Position numbers and translations under genes: made by a program. Below are positions 49,801-62,606 of a stretch of DNA of 64,000 nucleotides, in pieces (position 1 is the first letter of the stretch; each line of letters begins with the position of its first letter). The notes beneath the pieces were generated by a model, which saw nothing but the letters and a program-made list of their open reading frames with translations, made no database searches and had not been told where the DNA came from. Source of the stretch: Sphagnum compactum (Eukaryota > Bryophyta > Sphagnopsida > Sphagnales); assembly GCA_965153455.1 (NCBI GenBank), contig OZ234494.1, positions 7,316,001-7,380,000 of the forward strand, written 5' to 3'.

Positions 49801-50497
49801 TTGCAACTAAATTGGTCACATTTGCAATTAATGGGACATAAATTATTTTTCTTGGATGAAAACCAAACTAAATGTTGTTCACATGGAAAGATGAACACCA
49901 AAATAGTTGTAAACTAGTTGTAGTGTAGTCGTAGATATGACCAACATAAGAAATAATTGCAAAAATGTCTAAATGTAATTGCAAATAACTAATAGTCACA
50001 TGTAATTGCAAATAGAATGATTACATTTTGGCCAATTTTCACTAGTGTCTCACAACCTTTCAATGAAACTCCAAGACCAAATAGTGCCATATTGAGTTGG
50101 CATTTACATGGCATCGTTTTGAAAGAAAAATCAATTAGTACATAGTCCCAAAAGGAGGGGGGGGGGACTTGTCACTATGTATCAAAATTATATCCATTAA
50201 AGATTGTATCATTTGGGCAAGTATTATGTGAGGGAGTTTTATTTTGGCTTGCCTTATTATTATCCAAATTTTTAATGTCCACAATTTTTTTTGTTGGTTT
50301 TTTTCATTTCTAAAGTTGTGAAAGAATGGAAAATTAGACTTTGACAAAGAAAATGAATTCATCTTTTTGCCAACTTAAGGGAATAAATAGTCAAATAAAA
50401 TATCAATGGCCGGAACCATCACAAGGAAAACAAAAAGGGAAGGAAAAAGAAAGGCCAAAAACGACCAGCTTGTAGGAACCAAAAAAAAAGGAGAGAG
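46875..50497. other. Intergenic DNA, microsatellites and extreme AT-rich tract
   Basis: 46.9-47.7 kb is probably 3' flank of the methyltransferase gene. 47790-47910 is a TATA/TACA-type microsatellite, and 48030-48090 is GT-rich. 48830-49560 is extremely AT-rich, with TAATAAT, TTATTA and related words. 50155-50166 contains a G run. No gene seen. Confidence 0.5.
48830..49560. other. Extreme AT-rich tract
   Basis: About 730 bp almost entirely of A and T, built from imperfect trinucleotide-like runs (taataataat, ttattatta). Such tracts can act as matrix-attachment or base-unpairing regions, but nothing in the sequence proves a function. Confidence 0.6.
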
Positions 50498-51480
50498 TTA
50501 ATCCCTTTCGTGGTAGGAAGTTATCTCGCCCACGGCCCCTCTAATGTCACCTACATGCAAATTATGAGACCTAATAATAACGGGAGGTTTAGAACATGCA
50601 TCACCCATCGACATAATCTTCCTCTTTGTAGCAGAAACTAAAACACGCTGAAGGGCAATACTAACATGTTGCCTGAAAAATTAAATGCAAAAAGATAAGG
50701 ATAAATGACCTCTTGATCGTTTATCATGGAAAAGACGGGTGCATTCCTTGATGAAACAATCCATATCACGTTCAGGTGCGCTGTGCACCTCCATGGCCAT
50801 TGGACTAAAATGGTGCCCCTCATGAAACCTTTTATACTTGTAAATATTAGCAATGGTGTTAAATTTTGCAGTTGCACCTGCTGGTTGAGTAATGACATTT
50901 GAAGCCACTGTTTCATGTGTCGGGTTAATAACCACCACATCAACAATGAAGACTTGGTCCTCTCAGGTCATGTAAAGATCAATTCGTAATGAAACTCTTA
51001 ACGTAAGGGTGTATTGTCATTTTCTCCATATGACGTGCCCATTTTCTCGAACAAACGCATACATGACGTTTCAGATGGTGTCATGTGTGGCTATCCACTG
51101 ACCTCGAAATGGGCAATGAGCTAAATGCGTGCCATATGCGTTTAACCCATGTTCGCACTCACATGTGAGGAAACTAAATGTTGATGGTTGAATCAAACCG
51201 AGACAAAAATGCAACGTTGAGGTGAAAGTAAAGTGTGCGATGCGAAACGAACAAATAGATGGGCTAACAACCAACCATAGCCTTGCCCCCTTGCCCGAAC
51301 AAGAACGAATGTGGGCTCTGGATGCTGAGGAAATGGAGTCAACCTCTAAGATAGACCTAAGGGATGTGTCGTGGTGGAAGTCCATCAAAGATGCCTGTAG
51401 ACCTGGGGTGCTAGTAATTGTTAAACTCTCAAAAGGAGGGCGCATATCCTTAGTTGCAAAAGGAAGGCCATCTCGCTACA
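50498..51480 (-). pseudogene. Relic of a non-LTR retrotransposon C-terminus, R2-like zinc finger and endonuclease
   Basis: One minus-strand frame of roughly 330 codons runs from about 51480 to a stop at 50498, interrupted only by a few in-frame stops and no frameshift. It contains a Cys/His knuckle (CECEHGLNAYGTHLAHC, about 51100-51160), then RENGHVIWR, then RIDLYM and VFIVDVVV, then a KYKRFHEGH segment, and ends GAVGEITSYHERD. Order and spacing recall the CCHC motif and restriction-like endonuclease at the C-terminus of R2-type elements, which cut a specific target for reverse transcription. No reverse-transcriptase domain is visible upstream. Several stops sit where related sequences I recall have Arg or Gln codons (CGA to TGA, CAA to TAA). 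The R2-like assignment is inference. Confidence 0.55.
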
Positions 51481-52410
51481 CGTAAGTAAGACTAAAACAA
51501 GTGGCCCCCCCCTTGAATTTGAGAAACATACTATTCCAAAACGGGTCTATCGAAAATACGAAACCTAGAGCACAAATACGAAACCACCAGAAGTCAACTC
51601 CCTAAAAAAGCAGATGAGGCACAATCCTCCATAGAGAGTAGGCCTATAGCACCAAAGAATATCGGTAGTCAAGCCTGACGCTTCGCTAAGGGGCCCTAAA
51701 AAGATTCTTATGATTTTGGACCCATAATGTCCCCACATACTTGCATAATTTAGGTAAAAAACCTTTTTGTCCATTGTCAAAGGTGTGATCGACCATTTAC
51801 AACGCTTTTTTTTTTTCTACTTCTTTCATTCAAGTATGAATTAAATGTTTTTTAAAACTAACACCATTTTCTTAATAAATAAGCTTTCTATCATCACGTT
51901 CATGCACATAGAGATTGCTTGCTTTTAAAAATGAAAATAATGTTGATGGATCATTTTTTAAAAAAAAGTAAACACCAAGCCACAACACAATATAACTCCT
52001 AATTACCCATTCTTCCCTAAAAAATCCAAAACTAGCAAATCCAAAATGATATGGTTCCAACACTTTGGATGTTTTCTAAGTTTCACACGATGAACCATAA
52101 TTGATGGTAAGTTTTGTGAGGTATTTACATAGTCCCCATCTAGTTTCTCTCTACTAACTTACATTTATTGGTTATGCTTTTAAGGAAGGAACTATGGAAT
52201 GGTGGCTATTTCATTTGGTCCATATGATAAGGTGACAATTCATCTCACAATGAAACACATTGGAAATTTATGTGTGTGTGACAAACATCATTAGGTGCCA
52301 TTGGAAATTTGATGGGGTGGGAACACCACAATAGGAACTAAAATTAATATCTTCATGGTGCAAGTGTAGATTTCTTTTCCTCGTAAAGTGATGATCACGT
52401 ATTTTTCTCT

Positions 52411-52808
52411 CATATTAATGTGGGAAGTTTAGATTTTTTTTTCATAATCTTGTGTTGATTTTTTTTCATAATGTAAGAAGTTCAAATTTTGTTTTTCATA
52501 ATGTTCTAACAAATTTTCCCCCTTTCGTAATGTGAGAAGTTCAAAAAAGAATTATAAAGTTATGACAAATTTGTCTCCACTCGTAATGTGAGAAGTTCAT
52601 ATTTTTTTCCCATAATGTTGTGATGATTTTTTCCTAGCCCCTCATAATGTGGGAAGTTCATTTTTTTATAATGTTGGGACGATTCTCCCCCTTCATAATG
52701 TGGGAAATCCAAAAAAAAATTCATAAGGTTATGGTTATATTTTCCTTTGCTCATAATGTTGGAAGTTCAGATTTAGATTTCCCCCACCCCCCATAATGTT
52801 GTGGCAAT
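52411..52808. repeat. Minisatellite, unit about 51-61 bp, about 7 copies
   Basis: The phrase cataatgtgggaagttca recurs at about 52411, 52467, 52526, 52582, 52643, 52694 and 52752, each followed by a T-rich stretch, a second cataatgtt and a short C-rich stretch. Period varies with poly(T) length. A minus-strand reading frame through it repeats FPHYEG, which is a by-product of the repeat. Confidence 0.85.
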
Positions 52809-54024
52809 TATCATATGCACATAAACCATTCATTATGAAATCAAATTCCTTGAACTATGTGAGTCCAAGTTACAAATTCACTCACAAAAACACACCCAAA
52901 ATAAAACATAACATTAAACCACACCTTCTATTCACTAAATGCAATTTGGAATTTCATAACATGAAACATAAGGCTCCCATATGATGAATTATGTAAACAT
53001 AAAATAGTTAAAACCTTGTCCGTTTATTAAGGATGATAATTTGTTTTGTTTTTTCACGTTGAAATTTGTCAAACATGACACACTTTATTGTGTTCTTGGT
53101 ACCATTGGAAAGCCCTTGAGAGGGTTGCACTAAGGTGGCTTCTTAATGTTTACACCTAATGTGCAAGAGATATTAAGTTTTGAGTCATGTTTGTCATTGA
53201 ATAAAATTTGATATTTATAGGGCGTTCATACTTATTGTTGGAAACCTTTAAAAATGAATAAGGTTGCTTGGAAATGATTTTGTAATTTTTAGACTTAAGG
53301 TCCAAAAGATATTGTACCCATAGGGTTACTTTGTCATAAAATAATGACAAAGTAATCATTATTTCAACAATGATTTTTGGGAAAAAATTTCATCATTATT
53401 GTTGAAATAATGTTAAAATATTTTTTTAAATTATTTTTAATTATTTACACCACGAGTGCAATATAACAAAAAAAATTGAGTTATTTTTATTGGAAATTTA
53501 TTGAAACTAAAATACGAATAAAAATGAATGAAAATTGCATACGTTAAGGTGTGTACCGTTTGCCCTTTCAAAACTCATCAATCTTACAATATGTTGTTCA
53601 ACAACACATAAAAAAACATTTCTTCAAAAAACAAATCCTCATTGTTTTGGCAAATATATATATATATAAAATACCAAGTATGTATGTGCTACAAAATGTT
53701 TTTGTTTAATTATTTTTTTTAGGTTACCAAGATGTGAAAATTTGTCCCCAAAAAAATCGATAATTGTATTATGGGGAACGTTAGTCACAAGTACAATATG
53801 TAACATAATCAAACTTGGGCTTTGCATTGTTGCACACTAGAGTGATGATCAATTGATCAATGGATGAACTTTTTTTTTGATTTTGTGGAGATTAAGTTAC
53901 ATTCAAAATGAAAAAAAAGGAATGATATTGCATGCAAATTCAATTGAATTTTGAATTTATAAGTTGAATTGATTTAAATTCAAATTCTTAAATTTAATTC
54001 AAATACATTGAATTGAAGTCGAGA
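52809..54024. other. AT-rich intergenic DNA
   Basis: No gene seen. It contains a short (AT)n run at 53656-53668 and another copy of the ttggaaagcccttgag phrase near 53103 that also occurs in the GC-richer block at 32.3-32.5 kb. Confidence 0.4.
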
Positions 54025-54631
54025 GAGATTTTGGTGTGCTTTCAGCCCTCAAAGTGAGTGTTCTCATCCATCCATCCATTGAGATCCAGGTCTAGAGATT
54101 CATATGCTTTCATCCCTCAAAGCGCGATGGTTTTCATCCATCCATCCATTAAGCTCACGTTCAAGAGATTCATATGCTTTCATCCTTCAAAGTGAATGTT
54201 CTACATCCATCCATCCATCCACCAAGGTTGAGAGATTCATGTGCTTTCATCACTCAAAGTGAGTGTCCTCATCCATCCATCCATTGAGGTTGAGAGATTC
54301 ATGGGCTTTCATACTTCAAAGGGAGTGTTCTCATCCATCCATCCATTGAGGTCGAGAGATTCATGTGCTTTCATTCCTCAAAGGGAGTGTTCTCATCCAT
54401 CCATCCATTAAGGTTGAGAGATTCATGTGCTTTCATCCCTCAGGGTGAGTGCTCTCATCCATCCATCCACTAAGGTTGATGTCAAGAGATTCATGTGCTT
54501 TCATCCCTCAAAGTGAGTGTTCTCACCCATCCATCCACTGAGGTCCAGGTAAAGAGATTCATGTGCTTTTCATCCCTCAAGGTGAATGTTTTCATTCATC
54601 CATCCGTCCATTCATCCACAGAGGTCGAGGG
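54025..54631. repeat. Minisatellite, unit 62-70 bp, 9 copies, upstream of VHA-H
   Basis: Units start gagattcatgtgctttcatc at 54025, 54095, 54165, 54232, 54294, 54356, 54418, 54486 and 54554, and each holds a nested (catc)n core (tcatccatccatcca). Spacings are 70, 70, 67, 62, 62, 62, 68, 68. The array ends about 320 bp before the VHA-H start codon, so it lies in or next to that gene's promoter or leader. Confidence 0.95.
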
Positions 54632-54948
54632 TCGAGGACCCCACCACCAAAGCCGTGGCGACGCGCTCTCTCCGTGGCGCTCCTCTCATTGCCTTTCTCG
54701 CCTCTCGTAGGGACTCTTCCCTATATTTTCCCTTCTCTCTTCTTCTCTCATCACCAGATCTGCCATGTGCCTGCTGCGATTGCACAGACCGAGGTTTCTC
54801 ACACTTCCTAACTTGCGCTCCTTTTGAATGGCTCGCAAATTCCGATTTTGAAGCCAAAGAAGAAGGAACAAGGGAGAAGAAAGAAGAAGAAGAAGGGACG
54901 GGAGTTGGAGCGTGGGGAACAACAGTCTATTCCAAACGTTTGGCTGCG

Positions 54949-57900
54949 ATGGAATCCCCGGAACTCACAAGAGAGGAGGTATGTCTCTGAAGCTTCATTT
55001 GGTTTATTATAGTCAGGGGGCCTACGTGGTTTGCAGTCATCAGTGTGAGGGTTTGGTTTTTGGTGAGATGGATAAAGCTTTTACTTGCACACACACACAC
55101 ACACACACAGAGCGAGAGAGAGATCTTCTCAGCCTCCTTGGATGTGTGATCCACTAAAAGCTTTATTGATCATCATGGCAAGCTTTTTGTTTAATGTGAG
55201 ATCTTCCTGTCAAGGTTTTATGATGATCAAGGTGATGAGAAATAAAAGCTTTGGTAATCAGATTTTACTTCCTGAATGTGTTTTAGTTCCGAATTCGGAT
55301 GGGATGTTTTGGAAAAGATCCATGATCTTGTCGTCAGAGGGCCAGGGTTAAGGAGGAGTGCTTTTCCTTAGTGAGAGGTATGTTGGTGGTGATGACAAGA
55401 GCTGAGAACTTGGGTAAGAGTGGCTATTATTGGGGATGTGAAGGTGCTGAAGAGGGACATTCCATGGGAGACATACATGACAGCCAAACTTATAAACAGC
55501 AGAGGTTTGCAATTGCTGCGGCGCTATGATCATCGGCCTGACAGTGTGCAAGCTTCACTGCTTGATGAGGTCAATTGTGGTTCCAAACCTCCACTTTCCA
55601 GATACTTCCCTGTAGATTTGATGTGGACTTTTGGTTGTCACATCTGAATTTAGGGTTGAAATGAGCATTGTCGTCATGTGCTTGATATTTTCTGTTAAGA
55701 GTGAGAGACCATGCTGATGACGGGCAATGTGGATAATGAGGTGCAGGATGGTGTTGCTTATGTCAGTGTTTTTGTTGGTATTTTGCGTGACATCTCAAAG
55801 CAAGAGACAGTGGAGTACATGCTAGCTATGATTGATGACATGCTCATTGGTATTGCACCCCCTCCCTGAAAGCCTTTGAAGCTTTGTAAACCCTAAGCCT
55901 GAGGAGATAGAAAATGGCTAGCTGCAGAGTTGCCAGAATCAACAAACTTTCAATAGTGCACAGAGAGGGAGAGAGATGCACACAAACAGACAGAGAAGTT
56001 TTGACAGCTCAAATTCTTTGAATTTGTGACAGCTAATCCAAAACGTGCGCGCTTATTTCACAACAAGGCATTTGCTAATGAGGACATCTACCGCCCTTTC
56101 TTGAAGTCTGTACCATACCTTCCTGTTTTAGAACCATTGAACAAGGGGTTGTTTTGTGACATTTTTAGTCAATTACTGTTTTGAGGATTCAAGATTGTTT
56201 GTTGTCCTAGTTGCCTTTGATACTATGTGTACTGATTGTTCAATGATGGAATGGCCAGGCTATTGCAAAAGAAAAATTGGTTCATTCAAGAGAAGAGTTG
56301 CAAGATCCTCACATTGGTGATAAGGTAAGAGGTTCTTGCTGTCTACTATGATTGTCCTTGCAGTTGTCAGCATCTTTTAGTGGGATTTATAACAGAGCTT
56401 GGGTCTACGGTTAGGGTGTTGCAGTGCACGTCCAAATGATGAGGGAGAGAATGATGAAACAGCTGATTCTTTCAGTGACATACTTCGCAGCCTTGTTGAT
56501 TGGCTTATCTCTCAGGTAACACCTGATGGAGAGGAATATTTTATGATGTAATTCAGAAGCTCGAGGGAATTAGTATTCTTGATTTGTTTTGGATACCTTT
56601 CAATCTGCATTCTGCATGATGCTCTGGATCATTATCTTACAATTCAGAAATCTTGAGATCTACATCTGAAATCCAGAACATGAGATGTTGTTTCTTGCCC
56701 AAGTTTGGGTCACATCAAGTTTACTTTCCAAGTTCATGTTGTAAAATGGGGCACCATTGCAAATGCTGAACCAATGCAATGGTGCTGGTAAAGATATAAG
56801 AAATGTTCTAAGTTAACAATGTTGGGCTTTGAGATTTCCTACTTCTTCCTGAGCTTTTGGTTTCTCTATGCAGTTAAGAACCCCATCTCATCCTACACGG
56901 GGAATTCCCATGGCTGTAAGTTCACTTGCAACACTTTTACGCCTCTCAAAGGTGAGGGCTATGTTTGTAAGGGCTGATGGCATCAGACTTCTCGCTCCTT
57001 TGATCACCCCTGCTGTTACTCAGCAGCACATTCAGGTTTGTTGTCCAAGCCTTTTGTCAGTTACATCTTATTGCAATATTAATTTGACATTAAGCTCCTC
57101 CAGTTTGTTCACAATACGTATGCTTCATTCTTTTTGGAATTGTGATTACATGCACAGCTTCTGCATTTGAAAGTATAGTCTTGGTGGCATTTCCCTTTCA
57201 TCCTGCACATGCTTTAGGCATTGGAAAATTGATTTCAAGCTTTGTTGGAGAAAATTTGCTAGATGGTTTTTAAACATGTTCACTTTGAAAGTTATCTGAA
57301 ATGGTGAGGGATTCTAAAATAGAAATGTCTGTAAACAGCTGCTGTATGAGGCATCATTATGCCTTTGGCTTCTGTCATTTCATGAGGCTGCAATTGATGC
57401 CTTTTCCACCTCTCGAGTTGTTCCTCGTCTTGTAGAAGTTGTGAAAACTTCAACCAAAGAGAAGGTATGTACTTTGAATTTTTGCATTGATTGTTGTTTC
57501 TATCTCTGGTGTTCCTTTGCACTATACTCCTGATTTGCAATCCCCCAGCATGATGCCACTTGTTTCATGTTTATTACACAAGCTATGCTTATGATGTGAT
57601 AACATTTTGAAAATTGGGGAGTAGTGAAATGCCTTTTCAGGCTCAAGAATCTGTCTGTGTTCTTAATGTTTTCCAGTGGGTCTAGCAGATGTTCTGCATC
57701 CAAGTTATCACCAGTGTTTTGCTTAAAGGATATGTCCAGGGTGCCAGAGGCCCCAACCACTACCTTATGTAGGCCTATCTATCCGTATTTTTAGATGCTT
57801 GCTTGTACAAGGACAAGCTAGAATGAATTGAAACTTACCCTCACAAGCTTGTTGCAACTTGAACAAGGATACTATTGACAATTTTTATTAGATATGTGGC

Positions 57901-59546
57901 TAGCCACCATCAATGACTGAGTGTCACTGTTGATTTTTGATCACAGATGTTTCAATAATGTTTTTTATATTTGTGTGCTTGAAATTTTGGGTAGACTAGT
58001 ACATATTTATCTACACACACTGCCAGGAGCTGATGTTAGTTGGGAGTCATGGCAGCTTGTCAGTGCTATCCATGATGAAGCAGATGGTCTGACACTTTGT
58101 GAGTGACAGTCACAAGGTTATGGTGGCACTCATTGTTGTGTCATCTTCAAAGGGCTGTTGTGGAGTTTTGTGTGCAATCTCATAGATATATGTTATCTGC
58201 ATTCAGCTGTTTGTGAATGAGGGCCCTTACCATTTATCTGAAAGCAGCTAGTTCTCATAGGGTTCTCTCCTGGTACAACTGTAATCAGTTTATCATTAAG
58301 AGGAGAAGGTTAGAGGGTGGCATAGAATGCTGCAAAGTTGCAAATGCAGATATTACCCTGATAGGGTTTTGAGTTGAAAAGTGCAGGTGGCACGAGTTGG
58401 AGTTTTAACATTCTGCAATCTTTCCAATAAACCAAACCTTGCGGCTGAAATGGTGGACCTTGGAATGCTGAAAGTTGTGCAAAGCTTGAAGCTGCAGGCT
58501 TGGAATGATGAGGTAAATATTTCTTTGTCGCTTTGTTTAAGCTTTTTGACAAGTTTTGACAAATATTACTTCAGTCCCATCTCTTTAAGAGGGTCTATTG
58601 AACAGCTGTATACTTTGGAGAATATATTGGGTATTCTGGTTTTTGTCTTAAGAAATCACCGAACTGAAATAATATCTTCTTCCAAGGGTACTGGCAAGAA
58701 ATCTTGTTTTATTTTGCACCAAGATCTGTGAATTGTGTACAAAACCAATCTGTATCAACCAGAGCAAATAGTCATGGCAACTTCAGAGCATTGGCTCACT
58801 CACTACCAAACAGATTTCACTGCAGGGTGGATAGATGAGTGGGAAAGCCATATATATGATTTTAGTCAGGTTCGTCTTGACTTCTCTTAAGATCAACCCT
58901 CTGGGGTGGACTTTGAAGAGGGTTGATGATTGCTGCAGGATTTCATCCAGGCACTGGACATTGTTGATGTGGCAATGAAGGACAGTATTCGCAAGCTAAG
59001 CTCATTTGACAGGTACAAAGGAGAGGTTTTGTCAGGAAATCTGGACTGGACACCTATGCACAAGGACCCAGTCTTTTGGCGTGACAACATCACCAAGTTT
59101 GCAGACAATGATTTTCAGGTTAATTTTACACTCAGCTTGTTTTACAAACTGTATTTTCTTAATGGGATTCTAGTCTGCAGGCACAGACAAGGTCATCTGA
59201 CAGTCAACATTGTGGAGTGCTTGGACATCAGACAACCGAACTTGAATCCCATCAAGGCAGTTTGTTATAACTGATATGGCGTTTGCAAAAATATTTACAG
59301 GTATTACGAGTTCTGATAACAATTGTGGATAACTCACGGGACACAAGAACCCTGGCTGTGGCATGCCATGACATTACCCAGTTCATCGAGTACCATCCTG
59401 CTGGCCGTGGCATTATCCTTGACCTTAAGGCCAAGGAGCGAGTTATGAAGCACATGGCACACCCTAACCCAGAAGTTTCAAAACAGGCCCTATTGTGTAT
59501 CCAAAAAATCCTTCTCAGCGCCAAATATGCAAGCTACATCCAGTAG
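54949..59546 (+). CDS. VHA-H: V-type proton ATPase subunit H (complete, 11 exons)
   Basis: Regulatory subunit of the V1 sector of the vacuolar H+-ATPase; it links V1 to V0 and inhibits ATP hydrolysis by free V1. Exons: 54949-54978, 55444-55569, 55747-55849, 56033-56105, 56259-56324, 56425-56515, 56874-57035, 57339-57464, 58387-58512, 58939-59118, 59301-59546. All are GT-AG and in phase, giving 442 residues (Arabidopsis VHA-H 441). The HEAT/armadillo-like fold is seen from [20 protein letters not shown] (11 onward), through [32 protein letters not shown] and [20 protein letters not shown], to [17 protein letters not shown] and [12 protein letters not shown]. It ends SAKYASYIQ. The start [10 protein letters not shown] matches the family N-terminus, although an open frame continues upstream without a stop for about 120 codons. 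The gene lies just downstream of a minisatellite. Confidence 0.95.
55088..55126 (+). repeat. (CA)11 followed by (GA)n in VHA-H intron 1
   Basis: Twenty-two bases of pure CA repeat (55088-55109) followed by a GA-rich run, inside the first intron of VHA-H. It is likely length-variable between individuals. Confidence 0.95.
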
Positions 59547-62500
59547 TTGGCTTTCCAGCCAGCCAGCCTGCTTACAGAAAGCCTCGATTTTTCCCCATGT
59601 TGTATTTCTCCTTTGTTGCTGTCTTGCTGCCTTCTCTTTCACACCTTAATTTCCTCTCCAGAGTTGATCTCCTCTTTGTCTCTCCTTTGTTTCCTTCATC
59701 ACAAGAACTTGACATTCTGACTTGTAACTTTCTCCTCCATTTCTTGACTAAAGCTTGCCTTAATTTCCTCCCTCAGCAACTGAGTGTGTTATTGAGGGCT
59801 TTCAGGTCAGCGCCGGGGTATATATGTTTGTGCTCATGGGCTAGTTTGTAGTTCTCTATGTAAGCTAATTGTTGTCTAAAAGTATGCAGATGCTTTAGTT
59901 CCAACTACATAATTTGAGTTTCCTGGTAGTTCTCATGATTTGTTTGAGTGAAGTGGTGTACAAGTTTCAGGGTTGAACTCCACTAATCAAAAACTGGCAG
60001 ACTGAATTTAGGGTATGTCTGAATATTTCACCGAATGGTATTGTCATTCTAGCCTGTAAGTTTGGTCTATAGTCCAGGTTGAAATCACTAGTCTTGAGTG
60101 GAAATCAATCAGCTCTAGATTTCCACCCAAAACTATGTACCTCACTTACAGGTGTTAAACTCAGGTCAAATGAAAGATAGTGATGAGAGAAACAGCAGGT
60201 TGTGAAGAAGATGATGAGGTAATAGCCTGTGCAGAGAAGAATAGTTAACATGTTCAAGATGTGCATTGCATGTAGTATGAGGGCATGCATGTTGGGCCAG
60301 AGTAGGTTTAGGGTTTAGACTGAACTGTGTCATTGGTTACTGGTGAGGATGCTAGAAAAATTCAACCCAGAGCCAGAGGCAGACCTAGCAACCACGATTC
60401 TTGTTCACTCCCGTCTGCTTATGTCATGTGACAGAACACATTTTCTTCCTTGCTGCCTATGATGGTTGTGGAAATGCTAGTTGTTGCAGAATCTGCAATT
60501 CTCTCATGCTCTTTATTCAACATCTGCACCCACAAAGTTACATAAGGCCCACTTCAGCTTCTGCTTTCTTTGCAAATGACTTGTATAAATTAGAGCCTCC
60601 AATGCCTTCCCAATCATCAGTCTTGTAAGAAGAGATTGTGTCAACACAAATGATATCTTCAAGTGACTTTCTTGTGTCAAGAATTTATCTGCAAAGGATT
60701 TGACAAGCTTGTCATGTACATTGAGATTGCTAAAACATATCCTTCTGAGGAACGAAGAAACCACCTAGTTGATCCTCTATCACAAGAAGTCATTGGATCC
60801 TCCTCCTTTGCATTTCATTCCATTGGTTTTCAACCAGTGGCAGGAAACCTCATGGAGCATATGAAGCTTGCAGAGCCATTTTATATATCTCCTCATGTTG
60901 CTTGCTGCAATTCACAAAAGTAGAGCCATGTGTACATCTCCTCATGAACCTTGCTGCAGTTCACAAAAGCAGAACCATGTTGTGCATCTTAGGGTCAGGA
61001 AGCTTGCTGCAAATTTGTAAAATCAGATCCATTCATGATTGGGTACTGGACAGGTTCTGAACTCAAAGCATTCCTTTTCTTAATCTTCACTGTATATAGA
61101 TTTCCATTGCAGTTGATGGGAGCCTCTGTACTTCTATTTTGTACATTCAAACTAGAACTTTTGTGCAGATGAATTCTGACAAAGACCATTGACATTGCAT
61201 GCTTCAGATGAGTGTATACATGAGCGATGGATGCCAGGTTGCTCCAATCTATTGACAAATGCTCCATATGACTTGCTGCTTGGAAACTCTAATGTCTGCT
61301 AACAGGTTGGAGAACAAGAGGAAATGTCAATGCATTACTGTCTGACAAGCACACTTCAGCTTTCTTGCTTGCTCTCAGAACAGCTGACCACACTCCTGGT
61401 TCCTTCGGTTTTTGCGGCTCCATCACCTGCCAGGTTCTGTTTGCTATCCTGCAGCAGTGCTCTGTATAACACAACATTAACAAAAAAAAACAATACTCTT
61501 CTGAATTTCAGATCAGGCATTGTGGTTTATTATACAAATTTATCCAGAATTGCATTTCAATTGCAGTTTGTTGGCTTCAGAAATGATACATCTGTGGAAC
61601 CTTGACAGATCCTTGACAGGACCTTTGCAACATTATCATGGTGCTCAGTGAGATGAGACTGAACCTATGAAACCACCAATCAACGAACTTACCAACCAAT
61701 GAAGTTACATTGTGGTAAGAGCAGGACTTAGAATATGTTGCAGTGGCATTGGCAAGACTTTGGTCATAAGACTGACAATCCAACCAGTGGAATTTGGAAT
61801 TTCCAGAATCACATTACTCACATGCAAGAAACAGGAAAGCATTGGAGCTTTGAAGATGGGTCAAATTTGAAACGCAGGTTCACACTTTCCCATAGGTGAA
61901 AGAGGGTTTCATATGAGGGAAATGTAAGTATCAGCTTCATGCATCAGCTAAAACTGGCAGATTTGGTGAATCGTTCTGGCAGTTGATTGTTCACAAGTTG
62001 CAACATCTTCAAGTCTCCTATGGTAAGCTGTCTTCAAGCAGCAGAGTTAATCAAAGCGTACCTGCAGTGTTAGTACCAATCTTCTTCATCAACCATGAAT
62101 GGCTTCTAACAGTCTCCACACAAATGGAAAGGATCTGAAAAATTTTACTAACTGTCAAAACCAGGTTTTGTCAACAATGATGATGAAAAGGGAATACAAT
62201 TAATGATATGCACAATTTGCTATATTACTGATCATTCAGTTTTGTGCAGTTTCTGGGATTGTGCTCCTGGCAGTCAGATCTCGACCTTCACTAATCAAGA
62301 TGTCAATGTCTTTCCCAGGGGCCTCCTCCTCAAAACGCTTGTGAGCTGCAAAGCAGAACTCCAAATATCACCCACACTGGGAAATACCACTCAACCCAAC
62401 CCTCACACTGGCCATCAACTTGACTTGACAACCCACTTAGGTGTGTTTCAACATTGTATAGATCGACTGATGGAATACACTCAATCCTGTCCGCGTAAGA

Positions 62501-62606
62501 AATATCCTGAGGGAAATACTATGTGAGGGTGAGGTCATGAGACTCTCTAGGATGAAACATCAGTCAGACACACCCCTGAGTTGTCAGACGCACACCTGAG
62601 TTTCTA
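59547..62606. other. 3' flank of VHA-H and intergenic DNA
   Basis: 59.55-60.1 kb is probably VHA-H 3' untranslated sequence. 60.3-62.6 kb has normal base composition and many short ORFs but no recognisable family; part of it may hold untranslated or unrecognised 3' exons of the helicase. A 49-bp tandem duplication lies at 60889-60986. Confidence 0.4.
60889..60986. repeat. 49-bp tandem duplication
   Basis: Two adjacent copies beginning ctcctcatg at 60889 and 60938, both continuing with ttgctgca.ttcacaaaag and a.agccatg-like sequence, with several differences between them. Confidence 0.8.

Noticed and set aside
54025-54631. CRISPR-like array
   Set aside because: Units are contiguous head-to-tail repeats without unique spacers, in a plant nuclear genome.
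54586-54948. In-frame upstream extension of VHA-H
   Set aside because: The open frame passes through the minisatellite end and CT-rich leader. The family N-terminus aligns from the Met at 54949 ([10 protein letters not shown]), so the upstream part is taken as untranslated.
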